From: Marthasterias glacialis
Lineage: Eukaryota; Echinodermata; Asteroidea; Forcipulatida; Asteriidae
Length of the DNA: 64,000 bases
Assembly: GCA_911728455.2 (NCBI GenBank)
Contig: OU452225.1
Location: 20,060,495-20,124,494, forward strand
Direction: 5' to 3'
Position 1 is the first letter of the stretch. Each line of letters begins with the position of its first letter. The notes beneath the pieces were generated by a model that did not search any database, was not told the origin of the DNA, and saw only the letters and a program-made list of their open reading frames with translations. The position numbers and the translations under genes were made by a program. Positions 35,501-42,818 of the stretch are shown in pieces.

Positions 35501-38500
35501 GGTTACGGGGGGTGGAATCAAGGTACCCTGACTATAGTTCCTTTAAGATTGAGTTGCTGGCCCTTAAGTGGGCGGTGGTGGACAAGTTTAGAGATTATTT
35601 GACGGGAGCATCTTTTGTTGTCCTTACCGACAATAACCCGCTTGCCCATATACAAACAGCTAAACTGGGTGCTTGTGAGTCTAGGTGGGTCGCGCAACTT
35701 GCAGCTTTCAACTTTGAGATTAAGTTTCGTTCGGGTGCTAGCAATCGCTGCGCAGATGCCTTAAGTCGTTATCCTGGGCATTGTTCTGAAGAGGAAGTGG
35801 AAGGTATGGTCTGTCATGGGGTTTGTTCCACACCAGTAAGGGTTCGTTTGGGTGCTTGTAAGGTACTGCCCTCGGTCCCCTCTGATCAGTATGGGGGTCC
35901 CCCAGGTGTATTCCCCTCTTGGTCCCCAGCACAGTTGGCTAAATTGCAGAGGGTTGATCCCGTCTTAAAGTTAATCTGGGAGCGATGGGAGCAGCATTGG
36001 CAACTAGGTGAGGTTTTTCCGGGGCAACGGAATGATCATCCAGATTTAAAGTGGTGGCTTTGGCAGTGGTCTCGTTTTGTTGAACGAGACGGGGTTCTTT
36101 GTCGGCGGGTGCAAGATCCAGTGGTTGGAGAGTTATTTCAGGTGTTATTACCTACCATTCTTCAGCAGAGGGCCATAGAAGGCTGCCATGATGGATGGGG
36201 GCACCAAGGGGTGACGAGAACCAGTTCTCTCTTGAGGAGGCGGGTGTATTGGCCAAAGATGACAGCCACAGTCCGTAGATATATAAGCAAGTGCCAGCGA
36301 TGCGTCCTTTCCAAGGCTTCACAGCCCATTCCCAGGGTCCCCATGCGTCATCTGTTGGCATTCAGACCCCTGGAGGTACTTGCTATAGATTTTGTTAAGG
36401 TGGATAGGGGGCGCGGTGGTTATGAGGACGTTTTGGTAATGACCGATGTTTACACCAAGTTTGTACAGGCGGTACCAAGCAAAAACCAAACTGCAGAGGC
36501 GGTAGCGAAGATGCTTAGGGATCACTGGTTTGCACGGTTTGGCATCCCCAATAGATTGCATAGTGACCAAGGACGCAATTTTGAAGGGGAGGTGGTACGG
36601 GAACTGTGTTCGCTATATGGAATTAAGAAATCGCGAACAACGCCATACCACCCAGAGGGAAACGCCCAGGCAGAGCGATTCAATAGAACATTGTTTGGAT
36701 TAATCAAATCGTTTGATGAGAAGGACCGTCAAAAGTGGCCAGATATGCTGCCCCATCTAACATTTGTGTACAATGCTACCCCGCATTGTACTACTGGAGT
36801 TGCTCCATACACCCTTATGTTTGGGCGGGAACCTCTGATTCCTCTGGATCAGATTTTGGGTCGTACAGATAGTGACTGGGGTCAAAACTTTGTTCAGGAA
36901 CAGTCCCAGTTATTGAATCGGGCAGGGGATGTGGTACGCGAGAATGTTAGGAAGAGGGCTTGTCTTAATGAGGCCTCATATAATGCTAAAGTTAACGCAA
37001 GGCCAATAGCAGTTGGTTCTCAAGTCCTGTTGAGAAAATGTGCATTCAAGGGTCGTCATAAGATCCAGGATAGATACGAGCGAGAACCGTATGTAGTAGT
37101 TTGGACTAATGAACAAGGGGATGTTTATAAGATTCGTCCAGTGAACGGAGGGGGAGAAAAGACCGTAAATCGTAAATATTTGATGTTGGATCCCCTGGCC
37201 GAAATGGTTCCCGCAAGTGAGGATGATTCAGATGATGATTCTGATGATGACCAACTTGTTGTAGTGCAGAGTACTGCATCTCCTGAGGATCGGACCTTTC
37301 AGTTTGATCAAGGAATAGGTGTCGAAAAAGTAGAGAAGCCCCTCGAGCAGGTTGTTAGAAGGTCGAACAGAATAACCAAGGGTAAGCACCAAAACCCACA
37401 TCACCAGCCTCGGTCCGTCTTGTCGAAATAGGTGGTTACATTTAGCTGAAGGTAGATAGGGATCTATCAAGCAGGGGATTGCAGATGATCGAAACTCCTC
37501 TAAGTAGACTTGGGGCATCCAGTTCTTACAGGAGCAGTTCGATTTGAAGCTATCCTCTGGTTAAAATCAACCCAGCGTAGAGTTCTGAACCATGCGTAGC
37601 AGGGTTGCAAGTATATAAATGGAGGTAGATAGGGATTTATCGAGCAGGAGATTGCGGATGATCGAGGCTCTTCTAAGTAGACTTGGGGCATCCAGTTCTT
37701 ACAAGAGCAGTTTGATTTGAAGCTTTCCTCTGTTACAGTCATTGGCTATGTTTTTGCTGTCTTAAGTAAGATTTTTTAGGTGGGGTAACTGATATAGTTT
37801 CGAATGGGAAACCAGGACTTACCTTTTTTTTTGCGAGTTATGACTTTTGTACTGTTTGGGCACAGTTTTGTTCGGCGTCTAAGAAATAGACGTCGGTGTA
37901 CTATAGAGATTCAGTTGGAACGGGCCAAAGTTCCGATTAAGTGTTTTGGAGAGGGTGGTCTCACCATATGTAGGATGCAGTCGAATCCTAGTCATTATTT
38001 GAGGCAAATAAGCAGAGCCAAGCCTTCTGTTTTAATTTTTGACTTGGGGACGAATGACCTCTGTGCAAAAGGCATGGAGCCTTGGGAACTGTTTGTTTCA
38101 CTGAGGGAGTTTTTAAACGCATTTCCTAGTTGGGGCATAACCCCTGATGTAATTATATTTCTGCCTGTGTTGCCCAGAACAGGTAATATGCGGGGGAATC
38201 AAGTTGCCGTTGAAGTGTTCAATCAGAGGGCAGAGACGTTTAACCAGCTGCTTGAGGATATAACTTTTATGGAAGATGGGTGGTTTGTGTGGGCCCATAG
38301 GGGTCTGAGACACCCTAGATACAACCTGGACGGGGTCCATCTGACCGAACTTGGAATGGCCCAGTACGAACGAACCCTCAGGCAGCTTGTTAAATTCTTC
38401 CAGGCCCGGTTGTGGTGAATATGTAACACGAATTGGAGATACACGTTGTATGATTATGTTATGTGGGAGGATTTTACCTCTTTAAGTAGTAATTGTTAAT

Positions 38501-39788
38501 GTTGACTGTTTAAGTAGTAATTGTTAATGTTAACTGGTAAAAAAAAAAAAAAAGGGGGTGACACCTTTCGAAATTGTTATTTAATTGAAGTTCACCATGT
38601 GATCTCCGGAGAAAGATCACTTAAGTAGAGAAGATTTGTGGTGATACACGTACCTCTTTAATTATTGCCATCCAGCTGTAAATTTTAGAGTGCGCATAAA
38701 ATGAACAAAGTGTCTCTTTTAACACGCGTCCGTGTGTGATGATAATTTAATGATTAATGGAGTGACACGTAAATATCTGCCAAGTGAGGGCGCTATTGAT
38801 TGTTTATTTTTGTATGTACATGAACTCGTACATGGACAGGCACATGAACGGTCTGTGCAGGTTGACCGCGTAGCGACATCAGGTCAACGGTTGTGAACAA
38901 GTATAAGAAAGTAGTGTACTGGTATGTAATTAATTAATCATTATTGTATAAAGATCGGGATCAGGCACTTTATTAGTGCCATGACTGAACGATTATGTGT
39001 TTGCAATTTATGGTTATATTTGGGGTCTACAAAAGGGAAGAATAAAAGTAGGGCACAAATAGAAACTCATTTTTGTGCGCATGAATAAGTTTCAGACTTA
39101 ACTTCACTTGGCTAGGACACGTTTTTATTACGTTCCTTTTCGCCCTGTACATCGAAGGGGTAACATCGTGTGTTTAGTTTAATTTTTGTGGGGCTTGTTT
39201 CCCATAAAAATGTTGGTGTAGAATACACCGGGGGGAGTCCTGGTTTTCAGGGAGAGGGATGCCGCATTGACTGGTGAGTGTTGAGAGATTATTGGTCATG
39301 CTGTCAAGGCTTTTTATCACTAAATTGGATGCTTAACTATACTATTGACTATTGTGAGCATCATTACATGTTACTCGTGTATTCCTGTTACATAGGTTTA
39401 TTATATGTTACTCGTGTATTCCTGTTACATAGGTTTTCTCTGACGAGGATGAGTTGTTAATCAATAAATTGTTAATTCAAGTGATCACCCCAAAGACATC
39501 GTAAGAGAGTCTGTTTCTTGCTCGTCACCGAGTAATACTACATGTATAACATGTGTATAACTTGACGTTATCACGATTAGGCCTGTGAGTGAAAAAGATT
39601 CTGAGTGATAGGTAGGCCTACAACATCATTAGGATGAAACAAAACATTTAGTCTAACGTAACGTTGTAACAAAGAAAGTCCTCATTTTAATTTTAGATGA
39701 CCAAGAACCATCCGTTTACCTGCACAACAACTCAGCTGCTCGAAAATTATACGATTACTTTTGTGCGCAAGCTTCTTTGAAACACTGA
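29578..39788 (+). CDS. Small host gene, two coding exons, retrotransposon in the intron
   Basis: Exon 1 (29578-29800) starts at an ATG in good context (GGACCATGG) and ends TTAG|GTAGGA in phase 1 after 74 codons. It is polar with a run of seven Glu near its end. Exon 2 (39697-39788) follows a clean acceptor (CATTTTAATTTTAG), completes the split codon, adds 29 residues (contains SVYLHNNSAARKLYDYFC) and ends TGA 39786-39788. The predicted protein is 104 aa, hydrophilic, without signal peptide or membrane segment; I do not recognise a family. The intron is 9,896 bp, of which about 9.04 kb is the Gypsy element, so the original intron was about 0.85 kb. A canonical AATAAA lies 224 bp past the stop. 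Support: start context, matching phases, acceptor quality and poly(A) signal. More exons inside the intron cannot be excluded. Confidence 0.6.
30232..30392. repeat. Near-perfect 75-bp-arm palindrome (foldback/MITE-like)
   Basis: The left arm 30232-30306 and right arm 30319-30392 are reverse complements with few mismatches (AAATATTGACTGCTT opposite AAGCAGTCAATATTT; GTAGTAAAACTAGTCACT opposite AGTGACTAGTTTTACTAC; GCCTATCTTCCC opposite GGGAAGATAGGC). The loop is about 12 bases (TCGGCTCCGCCT). It lies in the host-gene intron, 110 bp upstream of the Gypsy 5' LTR. Confidence 0.9.
30504..31411 (+). repeat. 5' LTR of element A
   Basis: 908 bp, begins TGTGGTGATACACG and ends GAGTAATACTACA. Contains a TATA-like TATAAAG (30814-30820) and poly(A)-signal candidates AATAAA at 30908 and 31332. 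It also has an internal tandem pair of ATGTTACTCGTGTATTCCTG (about 31232-31305). Compared with the 3' LTR there is one T-run length change near 31050 and a 3-base length change between the internal tandem copies. Confidence 0.97.
31414..31430 (+). other. Primer-binding site of element A
   Basis: TGGTAACACGGATGGGG begins two bases after the 5' LTR. TGG pairs with the universal CCA-3' end of tRNA, as expected for minus-strand priming. I do not assign the tRNA species. Confidence 0.75.
32168..33256 (+). CDS. gag: Gag capsid/nucleocapsid polyprotein of element A
   Basis: 362 aa, starting at the first ATG of the frame (MDVSEGDMIE); upstream codons in frame have no ATG. The N-terminal two-thirds is a helical retrotransposon-Gag-like capsid region (WFSGRP...TVKEWLEEVEIYC, then VVLNHLKGTARDEI), related in style to Ty3/Gypsy and PNMA-type Gag. 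A Gln-rich helical stretch at about 262-286 (QEMQGQLAKQQEQ) could be a coiled coil. A single CCHC zinc knuckle, Cys318-X2-Cys321-X4-His326-X4-Cys331, binds RNA in nucleocapsids. The gene ends GGG TTA AAC TAG, which embeds the -1 slippery heptamer, so a minority of ribosomes should continue into pol. Length and architecture are normal and intact. Confidence 0.95.
   Translation: MDVSEGDMIEKLVKGLTEALKGNKPTVQRPIKLTWFSGRPVRPGDPTVKEWLEEVEIYCRQCHVPESEKVKVVLNHLKGTARDEIKCHEESSLDFERVRQLLHKHFGLGETVQSLHKALYDRYQGEQEPLMDFSRELIRLYDRILEIAPASQKETLKAMKDRALTSQFVAGARGQSTRLELRRLELENPTKPFSEIRDLALEMFRDVERFSKIKPGHIRQVQSEFGEEFGRDMSVVSKPEEACVNGLVTFPERRELAGRGQQDQMFKSIQEMQGQLAKQQEQITSLMGWVLKMGSAEKDQKGFVGSSMGGMNRGPPRCFQCKQIGHFRAQCPQPPRTGSGNYSAGSPQTSSSVPVKHNEGLN
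33247..33288 (+). promoter_or_regulatory. Programmed -1 ribosomal frameshift signal between gag and pol
   Basis: The heptamer G TTA AAC (33247-33253) is in the gag zero frame immediately before TAG 33254. It fits X-XXY-YYZ-type slippage, and GUUAAAC is an established -1 site in nidovirus-type systems. The pol frame is open from 33244, so a slip at the heptamer reads straight into pol. After a 6-nt spacer, C60-C67 (CCCCCACC, 33260-33267) can pair with GGTGGG (33279-33284) and further G residues, giving a GC-rich stem of 6-8 bp with an 11-nt loop at the canonical distance. Pol also lacks its own ATG near the start. Confidence 0.82.
33256..37431 (+). CDS. pol: Pol polyprotein of element A: PR-RT-RNase H-IN
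   Basis: The frame is -1 relative to gag and open from 33244 to the stop at 37429-37431. Numbered from codon GTG 33280 it has 1383 residues. Aspartic protease: DTGA at 54-57 and LLGCNVL near 136-142. Reverse transcriptase about 400-610: SPIVLVRKRDGSLRMCVDFRK start, FGL..F.RMPFGL, catalytic YLDD at 555-558. RNase H acidic residues D713, E758, D784, D826. Integrase zinc finger H970-X4-H975...C1005-X2-C1008, then catalytic D1037, D1096, E1132 with the typical 35-residue D-E gap. The C-terminus ends with an acidic DDSDDDSDDD tract. Every catalytic residue is present, so the enzyme set appears functional. It converts element RNA to cDNA and integrates it. Confidence 0.97.
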   Translation, partial: ETPTTEGQVGGGQNIKASPDEKVVCREVLTEYSADELLAKLVHKSPVAHVKLGDVPCTCVLDTGAETSLISSSFYRTHLAKEMRGPKPVGSYLRVFGVNQMELPVEGYVEVPLLVHNHTVLAHFLVVKDWSNGEVLKGKSGPVLLGCNVLHSLKDLVVDSNMEDAEAWNVALQWYRFAKEPIHGKSRDSNEGSKPVAVRTGQQPMTIQSRQVRVIRCHIRAPEYVFRDRVVIVRGLKSGPGVSGQSEVSNLGEAVQIYDSCDKSNGKTVNVLVANLGTQSLVMPPYTKLGSLVGANISSSVELEPGQRGLQVSVAQIVTERSSKSGNSLLNVEQEPEISSEAPAETFNFADGTVYQLPPGLSLKSGVLTSEQREQVARLIQKHDQVFSRGPYDVGYCDRVPHKIHTVDNKPTSEPYRRIPLQSVHEVKSLLQNLLDQGIIRKSDSPYASPIVLVRKRDGSLRMCVDFRKLNAKTIRDSFPLPRIEESLEALRGAKYFTSLDLAHGYHQVAVDVDSIGKTAFRVPFGLYEFTRMPFGLANAPGTFQRVMEMCLGDMNLSDLLIYLDDILVFSASVEEQLSRLDKVFSRLAEFGLKIKGKKCSLFREEVLFLGHVVSSRGISVDDDKITRIRDWPVPQSAEQLRSFLGLAGYYRRFVRGFSQIAAPLHAIIPPITKGKSVRHKHLFQWREDAQDAFDKLKQALIHAPVLAYPDFTKSFVLEVDASLKGLGACLAQKDEDGRNHPVAYASRGLRGVESRYPDYSSFKIELLALKWAVVDKFRDYLTGASFVVLTDNNPLAHIQTAKLGACESRWVAQLAAFNFEIKFRSGASNRCADALSRYPGHCSEEEVEGMVCHGVCSTPVRVRLGACKVLPSVPSDQYGGPPGVFPSWSPAQLAKLQRVDPVLKLIWERWEQHWQLGEVFPGQRNDHPDLKWWLWQWSRFVERDGVLCRRVQDPVVGELFQVLLPTILQQRAIEGCHDGWGHQGVTRTSSLLRRRVYWPKMTATVRRYISKCQRCVLSKASQPIPRVPMRHLLAFRPLEVLAIDFVKVDRGRGGYEDVLVMTDVYTKFVQAVPSKNQTAEAVAKMLRDHWFARFGIPNRLHSDQGRNFEGEVVRELCSLYGIKKSRTTPYHPEGNAQAERFNRTLFGLIKSFDEKDRQKWPDMLPHLTFVYNATPHCTTGVAPYTLMFGREPLIPLDQILGRTDSDWGQNFVQEQSQLLNRAGDVVRENVRKRACLNEASYNAKVNARPIAVGSQVLLRKCAFKGRHKIQDRYEREPYVVVWTNEQGDVYKIRPVNGGGEKTVNRKYLMLDPLAEMVPASEDDSDDDSDDDQLVVVQSTASPEDRTFQFDQGIGVEKVEKPLEQVVRRSNRITKGKHQNPHHQPRSVLSK
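37449..37738 (+). repeat. Duplicated linker between pol and ORF3
   Basis: Two copies of a roughly 112-bp segment (37449-37560 and 37622-37735; period about 173 bp, about 90% identical). Each spans GGTAGATAGGGAT, GATTGC.GATGATCGA, CTAAGTAGACTTGGGGCATC and CAGTTCTTACA. Between them is a TATA-like TATATAAAT (37612-37620). A pyrimidine-rich acceptor-like GATTTTTTAG ends near 37780, ahead of the ORF3 ATG. These could serve an internal promoter or spliced subgenomic RNA for ORF3. Confidence 0.8.
37804..38418 (+). CDS. ORF3: SGNH/GDSL-type hydrolase carried by the retrotransposon
   Basis: 204 aa from ATG 37804, intact. SGNH-family blocks are in order: block I GHS with nucleophile Ser21 (VLFGHSFVRRL); oxyanion Gly region FGEGG (48-52); block III LGTND with Asn84 (81-85); block V DGVHL with Asp176 and His179. 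That supplies the Ser-Gly-Asn-His set and a Ser-His-Asp triad in about the minimal length of the fold. No signal peptide, transmembrane segment or Cys-rich ectodomain is seen, so this is not an envelope protein. SGNH enzymes are esterases, lipases or acetyl-hydrolases; the substrate is unknown. It sits between pol and the 3' LTR in the same sense, so it is element cargo. Esterase domains are known in ORF1 of CR1/L2-type non-LTR elements; a separate downstream SGNH ORF in a Gypsy element is unusual to my knowledge. Confidence 0.88.
   Translation: MGNQDLPFFLRVMTFVLFGHSFVRRLRNRRRCTIEIQLERAKVPIKCFGEGGLTICRMQSNPSHYLRQISRAKPSVLIFDLGTNDLCAKGMEPWELFVSLREFLNAFPSWGITPDVIIFLPVLPRTGNMRGNQVAVEVFNQRAETFNQLLEDITFMEDGWFVWAHRGLRHPRYNLDGVHLTELGMAQYERTLRQLVKFFQARLW
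38419..38636 (+). other. 3' untranslated region and polypurine tracts of element A
   Basis: Contains a repeated GTAGTAATTGTTAATGTT (38490-38536), then a striking A13-15/G5 run (about 38540-38557) that would be a strong polypurine tract but lies about 80 bp upstream of the LTR. The sequence directly at the LTR (AAGTAGAGAAGATT, 38623-38636) is a weaker purine tract. A small palindrome GTGATCTCCGGAGAAAGATCAC lies between. Confidence 0.6.
38637..39542 (+). repeat. 3' LTR of element A
   Basis: 906 bp, collinear and otherwise identical by eye with the 5' LTR except for one extra T near 39186 and loss of three bases near 39404. This near-identity dates the insertion as very recent. Confidence 0.97.
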
Positions 39789-40011
39789 TCGAATGAGGGC
39801 TAATGCATATTATGATCCTTTTTAAATAATTTAACTTATTAACATTATTAAACTATTATCAACTTATTATTGTTAAATTATTATAACAGCAAAATATGGA
39901 GACCTGTGTATATTGTCAGATGCCATGTTTGTCAGTTGGAGTTGGAGTTGTATTCTCAGTGTATGTACAAGCCAGTAGTCTAAACTGGCTACGAGGTTGT
40001 TGAAAAATGAC

Positions 40012-40017
40012 AATAAA
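40012..40017 (+). terminator. AATAAA poly(A) signal of the small host gene
   Basis: Canonical AATAAA 224 bp downstream of the exon-2 stop at 39788, in the same orientation and the first such signal after it. It is consistent with the 3' end of the host transcript. Confidence 0.5.
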
Positions 40018-40325
40018 TTTTGTATTGACTAATTTAGAAGGAAATGTGTTACGACTGATTATTGCCATTGTCGGACTAATTACAAGACTAATTTATTTTG
40101 ATGTAAGACTAATCTAGTTTTCTGAATGACTAATTTATTTTAGTGCATTACCAATCTCAAGATAAATTTGTAAAATTAAACCATTTTCAAAGAGGAATTT
40201 TTATTAGTCATTACTTCAGTGTATTGACTAATCTTTTTATTAAGTGACGAATTAAGGATTAGTCAAATTAAACCATGTAAATGACTAATTATGTTTAGGC
40301 AGTTGACTAAGTAATGTTTTCAGTG
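40018..40325. repeat. ACTAAT-motif-dense AT-rich block, right
   Basis: At least seven ACTAAT on the plus strand (from 40026 to about 40290) and two ATTAGT on the minus sense, in AT-rich sequence. It mirrors the block at 28915-29165 across the host gene. Confidence 0.6.
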
Positions 40326-40333
40326 TTTGATAG

Positions 40334-40811
40334 ATGGTGCACTACACTAAATAGAGAGAAATCCACGCACCGGGCCTCATTAATAAAATGTAAACCCACA
40401 ACTTTTTCTGTACATCAAAGATTTGAAGGTCCTTGCTTTTATGGATTGTTGAAAAATGGTCCAACGTTGTGCCCCTGGGGTTGTTGACTTACAACCTGGA
40501 GCATTTTGGGCAGGCTGACCGTCTAAAAATGGCCGTATTTTGCTAAACAGTGTAGGGTCATTTTTCCAAGATGAAGTCTGGCCAGTTTACTCGTTCAGGG
40601 GTGTTTTCATTTTGGATCAGCATAGCAAAAATTCTCAACGGCTAACCTACTAAAAATTGAAGAAAAAAAAATGAAATTCAGTTGCCAGAAAATATAATTA
40701 TTTGATTTGAGGGTTTTCTAGAGGCTGAGTATTTTTTGAGTTTTTTGTTGTTGTTGAACGTTAAGCATTTAGTACTGGTTGCTATGAGAGCCTATTTAGT
40801 GTGATGCACCC
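40334..40811. mobile_element. hAT-like MITE (8-bp TSD), copy 1
   Basis: Terminal inverted repeats GGTGCACTACACTAAATAG (left) and its near-complement CTATTTAGTGTGATGCACCC (right) bound about 478 bp. The flanks are an exact 8-bp duplication TTTGATAG (40326-40333 and 40812-40819). No transposase. The unoccupied target TTTGATAG is visible once in R2 copies A and B. An 8-bp TSD is typical of hAT elements; superfamily is inferred. Confidence 0.82.
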
Positions 40812-41156
40812 TTTGATAGTGCTTTTGGGAAATTAACAAAAGTTGGATCCACCCTCCTCGACACATTCATTGGCTTTTCACGTTGAAAACAAAATGTCTT
40901 TCGGGAATTCAGGTGCCAATGGCAGGGTAAATCGTCACGGTAAACTGTTGTCGGTGCGCACTACATTGAGCTATTATTATGTGTGTATTGCGCAAGCACA
41001 TGACAGCCAAGTGGCCCCGAAAGATATAACCGGGATTGTAGTTTATCCGAACTACCCTAACTTAGAGAGTCAATAACCCTAACCCTAACCCCTAACCCTA
41101 ACCCTAACCCTAATCCTAACCTTCACCCTAACCCTAACCCTAACCCTAACCCTAAC
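40812..41156. mobile_element. Internally deleted short R2 copy with long CCCTAA tail
   Basis: Matches R2 from TTTGATAGTGCTTTTGGG for about 65 bp, then jumps to the other end (CACGTTGAAAACAAAATG... GGATTGTAGTTTA), omitting about 1.1 kb. It ends in an 80-bp CCCTAA-type run (41074-41156) with a few variant units. Start at TTTGATAG suggests an internal-deletion derivative. Confidence 0.75.
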
Positions 41157-41282
41157 AATATTATACCATATTATTTCAACAATTCATCATAAAAAGTGTG
41201 GTCGGCGCATTGATCCAGTCACTACTCACTGTGGTACACCATGTAACTTATAGTTAGTTCCACGAAAAAAACAATACGCATA

Positions 41283-42084
41283 ATAGACCGATTGCGCGAT
41301 CTACGTCACGTGACCCCTGTTGGGTTAAAAATGTAAACACACACGTAATCCTCCATAGGAAAGGGTGGTACGGTACACGATGATTAATGCATTTAGTTAA
41401 TTCGATCGAGGCTTTTTTTGCTCGAAATATGTGAAACATATTCCAGAGTTTGTACCAAAGACCTTCAAGTGGCTGAATAAAGCCAGTAAGGACAGTTACA
41501 GCAAGTCTTGAAAATTGTAAAAGTACCGTATAAATGTGCACGATGTGTACAGCGCGCGACGGAACGTTAGGCCAGACGACCGCGATCACCACACACTTTT
41601 CAACACAAAAAATTCAAAGTTTTGAAGCTGAAATCCTCCAAAGAAATTGCTTTCCAAAACTGTGTGATTCCTTTGCCTATTTGAAATTCTGCAAGGCTAA
41701 GTATTAATGCTTACTTTTCCAACGTTGTTTATCCTTTTTTTTTTTACAGTGATTTAGGCCAACATTACAAACAAAATAACAGACGGGTGGCTACATAATA
41801 GTCGTCCGACGCCGGTAGTGCATGGCTTAAAAAACCTCTTTTCAGAAGAATTCTGTTAAATTATGAAACAGAGATGTGATTTAAATTAATGCCACACCAT
41901 ACTACTTTAAATAAAGGGGCTGATTAACTAATTCATCGCTTAACGAAAGTATAACCGACTGTTTTCTAACTTACTCTGTGTCACGGCCTATCTCTTTACA
42001 CGTATTTTTTCACCAGCTGTATGACGTCATACCCGATAGGGGGTCACGTGACCGCATGTAAACGTTGTCGCGCAATCGGTCTAT
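41283..42084. mobile_element. Inverted-repeat DNA element, ATAGACCGATTGCGC family
   Basis: About 800 bp with termini ATAGACCGATTGCG (41283-41296) and CGCAATCGGTCTAT (42071-42084). A subterminal GTCACGTGAC is inverted at both sides and both ends carry ATGTAAAC. The interior matches 17907-18463 and 51790-52280 (left two-thirds) and 54107-54404 (right part). No transposase is seen, so it is non-autonomous. Confidence 0.8.
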
Positions 42085-42279
42085 ATGCTGATTTGCAAGT
42101 TACCGTTCGTTTGAAAAACAATAAAGGCACTATGGTCCCGATACTTACACAAACTTATTGGCGAGAACGGTCGAAAAAGGTCATGCACGCTTACTAATCA
42201 ATTTACATTGGTTGATAAGTGACTGAAATGTAAAAACACTAATGACAATTGTGAATAAAATTCAAAGTAGTTTCTATAC

Positions 42280-42740
42280 TTAAAGGCAAAGTATACCTTT
42301 GGTTTTTGGAACCGTACGTTTGCCTTAATGCTATATAATTGTAGATAAAAACCATAAAACTAACCTGTGTAAATTTCATTTCAAAAGGTGGCAGCGTTTT
42401 TGAGATATCGCCAAAAATCTGGAGCGGTTGCGTTCACGCAGAAGTATCCTTCATTGGATTACACATTCTGAGAAGCGTTAGGGCCATAACGCTTCTCAGA
42501 TTCAAGTTTTTTGGGGATAAAAAGTGATATATTTTTCCATAACTGCAGTACTTCGAAGTGAAACGTTTCTCAAAATGCATTATACTATCCAAAGCTGCTG
42601 TACTCCTTACCAAGTAAGTTTTTATTGCAAACAATTTTCAGAGTCATTACCAAACGTATGCAATGCCTTTAATGAGAATGTTTTGGCTCATCATGCCATT
42701 CTTAGGAAAGTCACTTTTTTTAGGCAACCCCTCTCGACCT
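42280..42740. repeat. Repeat-like segment with a perfect 13-bp hairpin
   Basis: Starts TTAAAGGCAAAGTATACCTTTGG, itself partly palindromic. It contains CTGAGAAGCGTTA-GGGCCA-TAACGCTTCTCAG at 42468-42499, a perfect 13-bp stem with a 6-base loop. This looks like the body of a MITE or SINE; the far end is not defined. A 125-codon frame across it has no recognisable content. Confidence 0.4.
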
Positions 42741-42818
42741 TACTAAAGAAATTATTATTATTATTATCATGCGAGTTTTTTTTTATAAGTTTATTTGTTT
42801 GTTTATTTTTTCCCTATA

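Larger units (their letters stand above)
30499..39546 (+). mobile_element. Ty3/Gypsy LTR retrotransposon with extra SGNH-hydrolase ORF (element A)
   Basis: A 9,039-bp element (30504-39542) bounded by TG...CA LTRs of 908 and 906 bp. It is flanked by the target duplication TGTA (30500-30503 and 39543-39546), readable as 5-bp ATGTA if the final LTR A is shared. Order: 5' LTR, PBS, 756-bp leader, gag, pol (protease, reverse transcriptase, RNase H, integrase), a duplicated linker, ORF3, 3' LTR. The pol order with integrase last is Ty3/Gypsy type. All ORFs are intact and the LTRs differ by two indels only, indicating a very recent insertion. It lies in sense orientation inside the intron of the small host gene. 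Confidence 0.97.

Noticed and set aside
37804..38418. ORF3 as a retroviral-type envelope gene
   Set aside because: No signal peptide, transmembrane anchor, furin-like site or Cys-rich ectodomain; SGNH blocks are present instead.
41074..41156. A true chromosome end
   Set aside because: The run is only about 80 bp, contains variant units, and unique sequence continues on both sides; it is the tail of a dispersed repeat.
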